Positions 1-7,442 of a stretch of DNA of 15,206 bases are shown here, one piece after another. The number at the start of each line of letters is the position of its first letter. The first letter of the stretch is position 1. Under the pieces are notes generated by a model, which did not search any database, was not told the origin of the DNA, and saw only the letters and a program-made list of their open reading frames with translations. Position numbers and translations under genes: made by a program. Location of the stretch: assembly GCA_964654695.1 (NCBI GenBank), contig CAZZKJ010000054.1:1-15206 (forward strand), given 5' to 3'. Source of the DNA: CAZZKJ01 sp964654695 (lineage in GTDB: Bacteria > Krumholzibacteriota > Krumholzibacteriia > WVZY01).

Positions 1-69
1 CCGACAGGATGCGAGCCTGCGACACCCGGCTCCGGAGGCCGGTGCTCTATCCATCTGAGCTACGGGCGC
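1..69 (-). tRNA. tRNA-Arg (anticodon CCG), 3' end cut off by window edge
   Basis: Read on the minus strand this is a class I tRNA. The acceptor 5' strand is GCGCCCG (69 to 63), followed by T8, a GCTC/GAGC D-arm, a CCGGC/GCCGG anticodon stem with loop CTCCGGA giving anticodon CCG, a five-base variable loop and a T-arm GCAGG/CCTGT. Only three bases of the acceptor 3' strand (CGG, pairing with CCG) lie in the window; about eight bases including the CCA end are missing. The anticodon predicts decoding of CGG arginine codons. The T-loop reads CTCGCAT, so the usual T54 and A58 are both C. The first ten bases overlap the end of recN on the same strand, and no separate tRNA promoter is obvious, so it may be processed from a recN transcript. 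Confidence 0.93.
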
Positions 70-1775
70 ATCGTTTTTTTTGTTCCGTTTTTTCGGCCGG
101 CACCGAGCATTTCAACAGCGAGAGCAATTCTCTTGGTGCTCCCTTCGCTTCCCCCCAGCATCCGGGCTAGTTCCACTTCTCTTATTTTACCCGAGGCCTC
201 AAGCACTTCTACGGCCGTCCTGCCACCTTTAACAGACTTGGATACTATCAGGTGATGGTCGGCGGCCGCTGCAATCTGCGGCATATGCGTAATGCTTATA
301 ATTTGATAGTTCCTGCTCAGAGCCGCGAGCCTCCCGGCAATAGCGTCCCCCATATCTCCTCCGACCCCGGCATCTACTTCATCGAATATTATAACACTAT
401 CAACCTTGCCGCTGCTAACAACATCCTTCAATGCAAGCGCTATTCTTGAAGCTTCACCCGTGGATGCGGTTTCAGCAACGCTACCCTCTTTTTCCCCCTG
501 GTTGGTCACAATGAAAAATTCTACGCGATCTATACCGTTATCGAACAGCTTAATAGTTGTGCCTTCTATTCTTAGCGGGCTGGAGTTGTCATCGATTCTA
601 CATATATCCGTTCTGAACGACACATCTCCCATCATCATTTTCTTTAAAGCTCCGCTGATTTTTTTATCGAGCTTTTTTGCGCATTCTTTACGGGCACCGC
701 TCAACCGCAGGGCGGATACCTTAAGCCGTTCAATCGCCCTATCGAGGTCCTTCTGGAGTTCCCGCCGCCTTTCATCCTCGGAATCCAGGGTCTCCAATTC
801 CTCCTGCCATTTATTCTGATCTTCAATGATCTCATCCAGACTTCGTCCGTATCTTCGTTCGAGTTTTTGAATAAGAGCAAGTTTCTCCTGTGCTCTTTCG
901 TAGCTTTCCGGGTCGAATTCGAGCCTGTCCATGTATGAACGCAGATCTTCAGCTGTTTCCGATATCGAAATCCCGGCGGAGTGAAGGCGAGCGACGGATT
1001 CCGAGAATGATCCATCAATCTCGAGCAGTTTATCAATTACTTTTCCCGCCCTCGACAGCGCATCATATGCACTGCTCTCGCCGTCATAGATCAAAGCGTT
1101 GGCTTCATCGATGGCATCCGCAATCGCCCGGCAGTTAGCAAGCACTGCTGATTCTTTTTCAACGGATTCCTTGTCCCCTTTCTTCAGTCCGCTTTCGCTT
1201 ATTTCTTCGATGCGGTGCTCGAGCAGCTCCTTCTTCTCTTTCACCATCTCCATCTTTGCGTTGAAAATTCTCAATTCCTCGAAAATCCCATTCATGCTTG
1301 ATAAATGTTGCTTATAAATGAGAACCAATTTCCCCATGCATCCGAATTCATCGAGATAATTTATGTGATTTTCCGGTTCTTTCAACTGCATTTGTTCATT
1401 CTGGCCGTGCGGCTCTATGAGCCGTCCCGCGATGGCGGCCAGAACTTTTAGGGACGATGGACGGCCGTTTATAAAAGCCTGCGATCGGCCCGATTCGGTT
1501 ATTTCTCTCTTAAGCACAATTTTATTTCCCAAACCGGTCTCCGCGCCCGGGCCGGCCGGCGATTGCATGTGAAATTCTGCTTCCACGGAAGCCTTGGATC
1601 GACCCTTTCTCAATAGTGCCGGGCCACCTTTGCCCCCCCTGAGCAGGTTGACCGCGCTGAGAATGAGCGATTTGCCGGCGCCTGTTGAACCGGTCAGCAC
1701 GTTCAATCCCGTCGTAAAAGTCAGACTGACATTCTCGACTACGGCAAGGTTTTTGATGCTCAATGTTTTCAACAT
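60..1775 (-). CDS. recN: DNA repair protein RecN (SMC-like ATPase)
   Basis: RecN is a cytoplasmic SMC-family ATPase that acts in double-strand break repair. I chose the ATG at 1775 because the protein then starts MLKTLSIKNLAVVENV, matching the family N-terminus; an in-frame GTG at 1808 would add 11 unlikely residues. Neither start has a clear ribosome site. The Walker A motif is GSTGAGKS (about residues 29-36), the family motif HGQNEQ follows, then a long coiled-coil middle, the ABC signature region STGEASR, Walker B IIFDEVD near residue 460, and a D/H-loop region SITHMPQIA. At about 571 aa it is slightly longer than typical RecN. Walker A has Ser where RecN usually has Glu, and the signature is STGE rather than SGGE. 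The stop codon TAG (62 to 60) is inside the downstream tRNA-Arg, and an A8 run precedes it. It follows nadK at a short gap that holds a palindrome. Confidence 0.95.
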   Translation of the reverse strand: MLKTLSIKNLAVVENVSLTFTTGLNVLTGSTGAGKSLILSAVNLLRGGKGGPALLRKGRSKASVEAEFHMQSPAGPGAETGLGNKIVLKREITESGRSQAFINGRPSSLKVLAAIAGRLIEPHGQNEQMQLKEPENHINYLDEFGCMGKLVLIYKQHLSSMNGIFEELRIFNAKMEMVKEKKELLEHRIEEISESGLKKGDKESVEKESAVLANCRAIADAIDEANALIYDGESSAYDALSRAGKVIDKLLEIDGSFSESVARLHSAGISISETAEDLRSYMDRLEFDPESYERAQEKLALIQKLERRYGRSLDEIIEDQNKWQEELETLDSEDERRRELQKDLDRAIERLKVSALRLSGARKECAKKLDKKISGALKKMMMGDVSFRTDICRIDDNSSPLRIEGTTIKLFDNGIDRVEFFIVTNQGEKEGSVAETASTGEASRIALALKDVVSSGKVDSVIIFDEVDAGVGGDMGDAIAGRLAALSRNYQIISITHMPQIAAAADHHLIVSKSVKGGRTAVEVLEASGKIREVELARMLGGSEGSTKRIALAVEMLGAGRKNGTKKTMRP

Positions 1776-1809
1776 GATGATATTTTTTTCGGGCGGCAGG
1801 CGCCGCACG

Positions 1810-1838
1810 CTAAATCAACATGCGCGGATGCATGTCAA
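1810..1838 (-). promoter_or_regulatory. Candidate recN promoter -35 box with overlapping 18-bp palindrome
   Basis: Between the nadK stop and the recN start the minus strand has TTGACA (1838 to 1833), a perfect -35 box, overlapping a perfect inverted repeat ACATGC-N6-GCATGT (1818-1835). The element expected 17 bases on (ATTTAG or GATTTA, about 1816-1810) is a poor -10, so the promoter is uncertain. Transcription from here would start near 1803, which suits the ATG start at 1775. recN is damage-inducible in many bacteria, so an operator at this place is plausible, but I cannot match the palindrome to a LexA box I know. A simple RNA hairpin is the alternative. Confidence 0.35.
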
Positions 1839-2707
1839 AGTTTATTACGCAAAAGGGCGAAATAATCGTAATCATCCAGCATTACCAGTCTTGTAACACG
1901 AGGGCATTTTCTGACCGACACGTATTGGCGCTGATTCAAATCCGAGCTCTGCTGACCGTCGAACGTTACCACGCAGGCGGCCTTGCTGGAAATAATCCTT
2001 ACAGTAATTTCCTGGTCGGAATCGAGTACTATCGGCCGGATATTAAGCGAATGAGGACAAAGCGGTGTAAGCACCATGGCTTTTATTGTCGGCGTCATCA
2101 GGGGCCCGCCTTCCGACAGCGAGTATGCCGTGCTTCCGGTTGGAGTGGCCAGTATGATTCCATCGGCCGTATATTCGCGCAGAAGTTTACCGTCCACTTC
2201 CGATCTTATCGTCAGCATCCGTGAAAATCCTGCACCGTGAACCACTACATCATTTAGAGCGCTGAGACGTTCGATCTCTTTGCCGTTCTCGAAAATGGAG
2301 CCTTCTATACGCATGCGCTCCTGGATTTTGAACCGTCCGGCTTTTATCCTTTTGAAACCTTCGATCCCGACATCCTCCGCCAGAAAACCAAGATGGCCCA
2401 GGTTGATCCCGAATATCGGAGTTTCCATTTCTGAGAACATACGTGCTACTTTGAGGATCGTTCCATCCCCACCCAACGCGGCTATCATATCGCAATCCTC
2501 CGGAATACCGTAATGCCCCTTTATGCCGCAGGCATTTTCTATCTCGGGGTCCAAATAGATATCGAACCCCTCCGATTCAATGATCGGAATAAGTTCGCGT
2601 AGGAATATCACCGCGGCATCTTTTTTGAGATTTGCGACTATACCTATTTTTTTTATATGTATTCTCTTTGTCATTTTTTGAAAACTCTTAATCCGGACAC
2701 CGGTCAT
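1835..2707 (-). CDS. nadK: NAD kinase
   Basis: NadK phosphorylates NAD to NADP using ATP or polyphosphate, in the cytoplasm. The 290-residue product has the diagnostic GGDGTIL motif (about residues 79-85), then INLGHLGFLAE, an LNDVVV segment where the family usually has NE, and the NAD-binding GIILATPTGSTAYSLSEGGP segment. Length is normal for the family. The start ATG overlaps the dxs stop by four bases (ATGA), which suggests translational coupling; a second ATG at 2674, just ahead of the conserved IGIVAN strand, is a possible alternative, though neither has a strong ribosome site. With dxs and ispA upstream, this places NADPH supply beside the NADPH-consuming MEP isoprenoid pathway, though the co-location may be incidental. 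Confidence 0.96.
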   Translation of the reverse strand: MTGVRIKSFQKMTKRIHIKKIGIVANLKKDAAVIFLRELIPIIESEGFDIYLDPEIENACGIKGHYGIPEDCDMIAALGGDGTILKVARMFSEMETPIFGINLGHLGFLAEDVGIEGFKRIKAGRFKIQERMRIEGSIFENGKEIERLSALNDVVVHGAGFSRMLTIRSEVDGKLLREYTADGIILATPTGSTAYSLSEGGPLMTPTIKAMVLTPLCPHSLNIRPIVLDSDQEITVRIISSKAACVVTFDGQQSSDLNQRQYVSVRKCPRVTRLVMLDDYDYFALLRNKL

Positions 2708-4593
2708 ACCAGTTTACCCGACTCGACCAGCTCCGCCGCTTTGACGGCTATCGCTGCGGCGCTCAAATCTATCTCCCGAAGTTGTTCGGAACGGGATCCG
2801 TGTTCTATAAATTTGTCGGGAATGCCGATAGATGTCATTCTTATATCGCTGTTTTCTTTCCTCAGCGCTTCACCCACCGCGCTTCCGAATCCGCCGGCAA
2901 GGGAGTTTTCCTCAATTGTTAGAAGCGGTAAACCTTCCTCGCAGATTTTCTTGATGAACTCCTCGTCGAGAGGTTTTATAAAACGAGCATTTACAACCCT
3001 TGCATTGATGCCGTATTTTTCCTCGAGAATACCGGCTGCTTCCATGGACAGCATTACTCCGCTGCCCGCACCGAGCAGAACCACATCGTTTCCATTTCTA
3101 ATCGTCTCCGAGCGGCCTATTGGCAGCACCACAACATCGCCGTCCATTGCAGCCCCTATACCAGCACCTCTGGGGAAACGCAGGGCGATGGGCCCTTTAT
3201 CATACTCCACGAGCGTTTTTATCATGTGGCGCATCTCGTTCTCATCTTTTGGGGACATTACCACCATGTTGGGAATCATGCGCAGGTAACTTAGATCGAA
3301 CGCACCGTGATGTGTCGGCCCGTCTTCGCCGACCAACCCGCTGCGGTCGAGTACGAATTTGACGGGAAGATTCTGCAAGGCTACGTCGTGAATGATCTGG
3401 TCGAAGGATCTCTGTAAAAACGTCGAATAAATCACCACCACCGGTTTCATTCCTTCCGCGGCGAGGCCGGCAGCAAAAGTAACCGCGTGCTGTTCGGCTA
3501 TTCCCACATCGATCAGCCGATCGGGAAAAGTATTCCTGAATTCCTTCAGTCCGGTATTGTCCGGCATTGCGGCTGTTATGGCCACCAGCTTTTCATCCTC
3601 ACGGGCGCAGTCGAGCAGGGTTTTACCGAAAATCTCGGTGTAAGAAGGCACGCTGTTTTGAGTCTTCATGTCGCCGGGCACTTTTTCGAAACTACTTACC
3701 CCGTGGCAGCACAAAGCATCTTTCTCGGCAAAATCATACCCCTTGCCTTTTTGTGTCAAAGCATGAAGCAAAATGGGGCCCTTGATATTTTTCATGTCGC
3801 GAAGAGTTTGCACGAGGAATTCGACATTATGGCCGTCAACGGGGCCAAAGTACTTCAGTCCAAGCCCATCGAAGATTATACCCGGCACAATCAGGCCCTT
3901 GATGCTTTCTTTAATACGTTTTGCCAGCTTTCGGGTTTTGCCTCCGACTTTCGGAATCAGTCCGAGCAGCTCCCAAACGTCCGCCTCCATCCTGTTGTAT
4001 ATTTTCCCCGATGTAATCATGGTAAGGTACTTTGATAGCGCGCCGACGTTTTTTGAGATGGACATCTTGTTATCATTGAGAATAATCAGCAGGTCTTTTT
4101 TCATCATGCCGGCGTTGTTGATTGCTTCGAAAGAAATTCCGCCGGTGAGCGCACCGTCACCCACGACCGCGGCGATCTTGTAATCGTGTCCCGCCATGTC
4201 TCTTGCGCATGCCATTCCCAGGGCCGCGCTGATCGCCGTGCTGGCATGCCCGACTCCGAATGAGTCGTATTCGCTCTCGCCGCGTTTTGGGAAGCCGCTT
4301 ATGCCCCCTTTTTGGCGGAGGGTTTTGAATTCACATCGTCTGCCCGTAAGAATCTTATGTCCGTACGCCTGGTGGCCCACGTCCCAAATGATTTTATCGC
4401 GGGGGGTATCGAAAACGTAATGCGCCGCCAAAGCGATTTCGACGGCCCCGAGGCTGGCCCCCAGGTGGCCGCCGTTTTTTGACACCACGTCAATTATTTC
4501 CTCACGTATTTCGGCAGCGATCTGCGGAAGTTTATCAACGGTAAATTTCTTGAGGTCCTGCGATGAATTAATCTCATCGATGAGTTTTGCCAT
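2704..4593 (-). CDS. dxs: 1-deoxy-D-xylulose-5-phosphate synthase
   Basis: Dxs condenses pyruvate with glyceraldehyde 3-phosphate to DXP, the entry step of the MEP isoprenoid pathway, and also feeds thiamine and pyridoxal synthesis. The 629-residue protein is full length. It shows GGHLGASLG and DVGHQAYGHKILTGRR near the N-terminus, the thiamine diphosphate motif GDGALTGG (about residues 145-152) ending in NDN (about 173-175), then the transketolase-type pyrimidine domain with IAEQHAVTFAAGLA and DRSGLVGEDGPTHHGAFD, and a transketolase C-terminal domain. The start ATG has a good ribosome site, AAGGAAGG, five bases upstream. It lies 21 bases after the DUF212 gene, with ispA just upstream, and its stop overlaps the nadK start. 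All expected cofactor residues I can check are present. Confidence 0.97.
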   Translation of the reverse strand: MAKLIDEINSSQDLKKFTVDKLPQIAAEIREEIIDVVSKNGGHLGASLGAVEIALAAHYVFDTPRDKIIWDVGHQAYGHKILTGRRCEFKTLRQKGGISGFPKRGESEYDSFGVGHASTAISAALGMACARDMAGHDYKIAAVVGDGALTGGISFEAINNAGMMKKDLLIILNDNKMSISKNVGALSKYLTMITSGKIYNRMEADVWELLGLIPKVGGKTRKLAKRIKESIKGLIVPGIIFDGLGLKYFGPVDGHNVEFLVQTLRDMKNIKGPILLHALTQKGKGYDFAEKDALCCHGVSSFEKVPGDMKTQNSVPSYTEIFGKTLLDCAREDEKLVAITAAMPDNTGLKEFRNTFPDRLIDVGIAEQHAVTFAAGLAAEGMKPVVVIYSTFLQRSFDQIIHDVALQNLPVKFVLDRSGLVGEDGPTHHGAFDLSYLRMIPNMVVMSPKDENEMRHMIKTLVEYDKGPIALRFPRGAGIGAAMDGDVVVLPIGRSETIRNGNDVVLLGAGSGVMLSMEAAGILEEKYGINARVVNARFIKPLDEEFIKKICEEGLPLLTIEENSLAGGFGSAVGEALRKENSDIRMTSIGIPDKFIEHGSRSEQLREIDLSAAAIAVKAAELVESGKLV

Positions 4594-4614
4594 AATACCT
4601 TCCTTGGGCAGTTG

Positions 4615-5076
4615 TCAATATACGAGAAAAGCAATCACAGCGCCCAAAGCCGCTCCGGTCAGCACGTCCGCGATGGAGTATGAAACGCCTTCCCTTGTAT
4701 TGAAACCGGCGGAAGATTGCCTCTTGGACGGCATCGACGCATCTTTTTTCTTGCGTATTCTATCTACAAGCACGGTCAAAATCTCGGCTTGTCTGGAAGC
4801 CGCGTTCTTGACATTTATTATATCCAGCATTACCAACACACTCAGACAGAGCGACAGGGCAAACACCGTGGATTGAAACCCTTCTATGAGTCCGACCGAA
4901 AGCGTCAGGGCGGTCATTGCAGCGCTGTGCATGTTCGGGCTTCCATCGGTTTGCACGAATCTTTTATAGTTTAACCGCTTTTCGATCAATAGAAAAGTAA
5001 GTACTTTGATGAACTGCGCCAGTGCGCCGGCGCTCATTGCACTCAAAAAGGGTTTTGCTCTTATAACTTCAAACAT
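4615..5076 (-). CDS. Small membrane protein, divergent PAP2 family (DUF212, YuiD-like)
   Basis: This 153-residue protein resembles the divergent PAP2 (DUF212) family, whose members are membrane proteins related to lipid phosphatases. The match rests on AQFIKV with a conserved Lys (about residue 24), HSAAMTAL after a GSPNMH turn (45-51), VMLD (82-85), RQAEILTVLV (from 95), and a C-terminal hydrophobic segment DVLTGAALGAVIAFLVY. Hydrophobic stretches near 10-30, 53-85 and 136-153 suggest three or four membrane spans. Several family positions differ: PSSH is PNMH, the GVRR segment is NVKN, and the late GHxP segment is SYSI. It may be a specialised or inactive member. Sitting between ispA and dxs, a role with isoprenyl phosphates is possible but only inferred. 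The ATG at 5076 has a weak ribosome site. Confidence 0.8.
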   Translation of the reverse strand: MFEVIRAKPFLSAMSAGALAQFIKVLTFLLIEKRLNYKRFVQTDGSPNMHSAAMTALTLSVGLIEGFQSTVFALSLCLSVLVMLDIINVKNAASRQAEILTVLVDRIRKKKDASMPSKRQSSAGFNTREGVSYSIADVLTGAALGAVIAFLVY

Positions 5077-5094
5077 GAACTTTAGTTCCGGGCT

Positions 5095-6015
5095 TCAATG
5101 ATCTCTTTTCAGAATAAAGTCGAACAGCGAGAGAATAAGAGTTGCATCTCCAAGCGGCGATATCAGCGATGCGGCTTCGTTTATCAATGACGAAGCTCTT
5201 TCACGCGCTTTTTTTACGCCGACGGCGGCCGGATATGTCTGCTTGTTTTGCTTCGCGTCTTTTCCGGTGGTTTTGCCCAGCACACCCGTTTCCGTTATTT
5301 CGTCCAGGATGTCATCGACTATCTGGAAAGCGCTGCCTGCAAGAAGCCCGGCGCGTTTTACGGCCTTCTGCATAGACTCTCCGGCCCCGGCCACAGCGGC
5401 GCCACAGTGCATCGAGGCGGAAATCAAAACCGCCGTTTTCAGCTGATGAATCTTATCCACCTCTTCCAGACTGCTTTCGTGGTTCTCGCCTTCCAAATCA
5501 AGAACCTGACCGGCAATCATTCCGCCGGCCCCGGCCGCGGACGCAATAATACTTGCGATCTCGACTCCTCGTTCCGCTGGCAGCCGCCAACGCTCGGTTA
5601 AGGACGAAACTATATCGAAGCACATCGTCAACAACGCATCCCCGGCCAGCACCGCAACCGCCTCTCCGAATTTTTTATGGGCGCTAGGAATGCCCCTTCT
5701 CATGTCATCATCATCCATGCAAGGCAGGTCATCGTGAATCAGCGAGTACGTGTGCAGCGCTTCTAGCGCGCAGGCAACATCGATGCATGCTTCTCTGTCT
5801 TTTCCGCCGGCCAGGTCATGGCTCCACAGGCACAACAACGGCCGCATTCTCTTCGCCCTTCCCAGCAGAGAATAACTAATCGCCTCTTTCATGACGGCCG
5901 CCTCGTCTGAAACCGCGCCGCAGAGCGACTCGAGCCTGTCGTTTACCTTTTTCCTGTCCTCGGCGGAAGCTGCTTCGAATGCGCTTGAAACGGTTTTAGA
6001 ATTCACCTGTGACAT
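5095..6015 (-). CDS. ispA: Farnesyl diphosphate synthase (short-chain polyprenyl synthase)
   Basis: The enzyme joins isopentenyl diphosphate to allylic diphosphates, making geranyl and farnesyl diphosphate for quinones, undecaprenyl lipid carrier and related products. The first aspartate-rich motif is HDDLPCMDDDDMRRG (about residues 94-108 from the ATG) in the bacterial form with two extra residues, as in E. coli IspA; the second is VDDILD (about 233-238), followed by GKTTGKDAKQNKQTYPA. I chose the ATG at 6015, which has the ribosome site AAGGAAGAGG just upstream; a GTG at 6030 would add five residues and lies ahead of that site. This gives 306 aa, normal for the family. It overlaps xseB by 20 bases, the classic xseB-ispA-dxs order with a DUF212 gene inserted. 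Exact chain length is not provable from sequence alone. Confidence 0.95.
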   Translation of the reverse strand: MSQVNSKTVSSAFEAASAEDRKKVNDRLESLCGAVSDEAAVMKEAISYSLLGRAKRMRPLLCLWSHDLAGGKDREACIDVACALEALHTYSLIHDDLPCMDDDDMRRGIPSAHKKFGEAVAVLAGDALLTMCFDIVSSLTERWRLPAERGVEIASIIASAAGAGGMIAGQVLDLEGENHESSLEEVDKIHQLKTAVLISASMHCGAAVAGAGESMQKAVKRAGLLAGSAFQIVDDILDEITETGVLGKTTGKDAKQNKQTYPAAVGVKKARERASSLINEAASLISPLGDATLILSLFDFILKRDH

Positions 6016-6229
6016 CCTCTTCCTTGGCACCGTTCAAGCCCGCCTTTGTTATTTTTTTTACCTTCGCTTCGGCATTGTCGAGCAGTTTCTTGCACTTTTT
6101 GCCTACGGCCAGTCCTTCTTCGAACTTGGCCAAGGATTCCTCCAGTGGAAATTCCCCTTTTTCGAGGTCGGCCACAATTTCTTCGAGCTTTTTCATCGAT
6201 TCCTCGAAGCTGGCTTTCTTATCAGCCAT
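5996..6229 (-). CDS. xseB: Exonuclease VII small subunit
   Basis: XseB is the small helical subunit that assembles on XseA to form exonuclease VII, a single-strand DNA exonuclease. The 77-residue protein has the family pattern: SFEESMKKLEEIVADLEKGE, then PLEESLAKFEEGLAVGKKC, then a Lys/Glu-rich helix ending in AEAKVKKI. The start ATG at 6229 has a very strong ribosome site, AAGGAGGAGG, lying within the last codons of xseA, with an eight-base overlap between the genes. Its own last codons in turn carry the ribosome site of ispA. Two consecutive overlaps make it very likely that xseA, xseB and ispA are translated from one message. Confidence 0.96.
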   Translation of the reverse strand: MADKKASFEESMKKLEEIVADLEKGEFPLEESLAKFEEGLAVGKKCKKLLDNAEAKVKKITKAGLNGAKEEDVTGEF

Positions 6230-7442
6230 TATCCTCCTCCTTGGCTTCGGCTTTTATTCGTCCGTCACGAAAAGTTATTCTCAACCGCCCCGCTTCCAGC
6301 GCGGCCCCGGCCGAAGACAGCACGTGGCCGGTTCCCGGATGGGTGCATAGGGAGAATCCCCTCTGCAGGACTCCCTTTGGCGACATGGATTTCATCGAGG
6401 CCGTCTTTTCTATGAGTTCGTTTCGTTTTGTTGAAATCAACGACAGCATGGTACTCAACAGTTTTTCAGCCGCAAAATCCAACCTCTGCATTTGCTTTTC
6501 TATCCGGCCGCGAATCTGTCCCATTGCATAGCTTTTCAGCAGTTCTCCCAATCTGGCGGAATGGAGATCCAGCTTGTTTCTGATAATATACACTATTTTA
6601 TCGGATGCTTCGTTGATGCTTTTTAAAACTTCATCCCTTTGCGGCACGGCGATCTCCCCGGCCATCGTCGGAGTAGCCGCGCGCACGTCTGCCGTAAAGT
6701 CAATTATGGTAAAATCGGACTCATGGCCCACCGCGCTTATCACCGGCACCGGGCATGTGAAAACGGCCCTGGCGACATTTTCTTCGTTGAATGCCCATAG
6801 ATCTTCGAGGCTTCCCCCGCCCCTGCCAACGATCACCACATCAATTCCAACGGCCGTGGCCATGGTATCCAGGGCTGCGGCTATTTCCCCGGATGCCTGT
6901 TCACCCTGCACCCTGACCGGCGCAAGAACGATTTCGGCGCACGGCCACCTCCTGCGAATGGTAGAGACTATATCTCTTACGGCCGCCCCCGTCGGCGAGG
7001 TAATAACACCTATCCTGAACGGGAACCTGGGAAGGGGCTGCTTATGCTTCGCATCGAACAGGCCTTCCGATTGTAGTTTTTCTTTTAGAGCGCGGAATGC
7101 CAGTTCGAGCCGGCCGGCTCCGGACTTCTCGATAACATTCGCGATGAGCTGAAACTGGCCGTAGGGTTCATATATCGCAAGCCTGCCTGCGGCGATCACC
7201 TGCATCCCGTCTTCCGGATCGAACCCGAGTTTTCGCGCGTCCGAGCGGAAGCATACGGTTCTCAATTGCGCTGCCGCGTCTTTGAGGGTCATGTATAAAT
7301 GCCCCGACGAATGCTTCTTGAAGTTTGATACCTCTCCTATAACGGCCACACCGCCGAAGCTTTCCTCGATCAGTTGATTTGCCTTGGAGTTGATTTGGGA
7401 AACAGTAAGGATTCCCCTGTCAGCAGGCGACATTTTTTGCAT
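6222..7442 (-). CDS. xseA: Exonuclease VII large subunit
   Basis: XseA is the catalytic subunit of exonuclease VII, which degrades single-stranded DNA from both ends to short oligonucleotides in repair. The 406-residue protein starts with an OB-fold: VSQINSKANQLIEESFGG, then VIGEVSNFKKHSSGHLYMTLKD (about residues 34-55). The catalytic domain follows, with PFRIGVITSPTGAAVRDI, VIVGRGGGSLEDLWAFNEE and PVISAVGHESDFTIIDF, all family hallmarks, then a C-terminal helical region and a short beta tail. Length is near the usual 400-450. The start overlaps folD by 23 bases; ATG at 7442 or the ATG three codons later (7433) are both possible, the second being better spaced from the AGGCAG ribosome site. 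Confidence 0.96.
   Translation of the reverse strand: MQKMSPADRGILTVSQINSKANQLIEESFGGVAVIGEVSNFKKHSSGHLYMTLKDAAAQLRTVCFRSDARKLGFDPEDGMQVIAAGRLAIYEPYGQFQLIANVIEKSGAGRLELAFRALKEKLQSEGLFDAKHKQPLPRFPFRIGVITSPTGAAVRDIVSTIRRRWPCAEIVLAPVRVQGEQASGEIAAALDTMATAVGIDVVIVGRGGGSLEDLWAFNEENVARAVFTCPVPVISAVGHESDFTIIDFTADVRAATPTMAGEIAVPQRDEVLKSINEASDKIVYIIRNKLDLHSARLGELLKSYAMGQIRGRIEKQMQRLDFAAEKLLSTMLSLISTKRNELIEKTASMKSMSPKGVLQRGFSLCTHPGTGHVLSSAGAALEAGRLRITFRDGRIKAEAKEEDNG

Noticed and set aside
1776..1808. Upstream GTG start for recN adding 11 residues
   Set aside because: The extra residues do not resemble RecN N-termini, no ribosome site precedes the GTG, and a promoter at the TTGACA box would begin transcription only just downstream of it.
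2657..3289. Open frame of 210 codons on the plus strand opposite dxs
   Set aside because: It lies wholly antisense to an intact dxs, has no family features or ribosome site, and its composition is what the complementary strand of a coding region gives.
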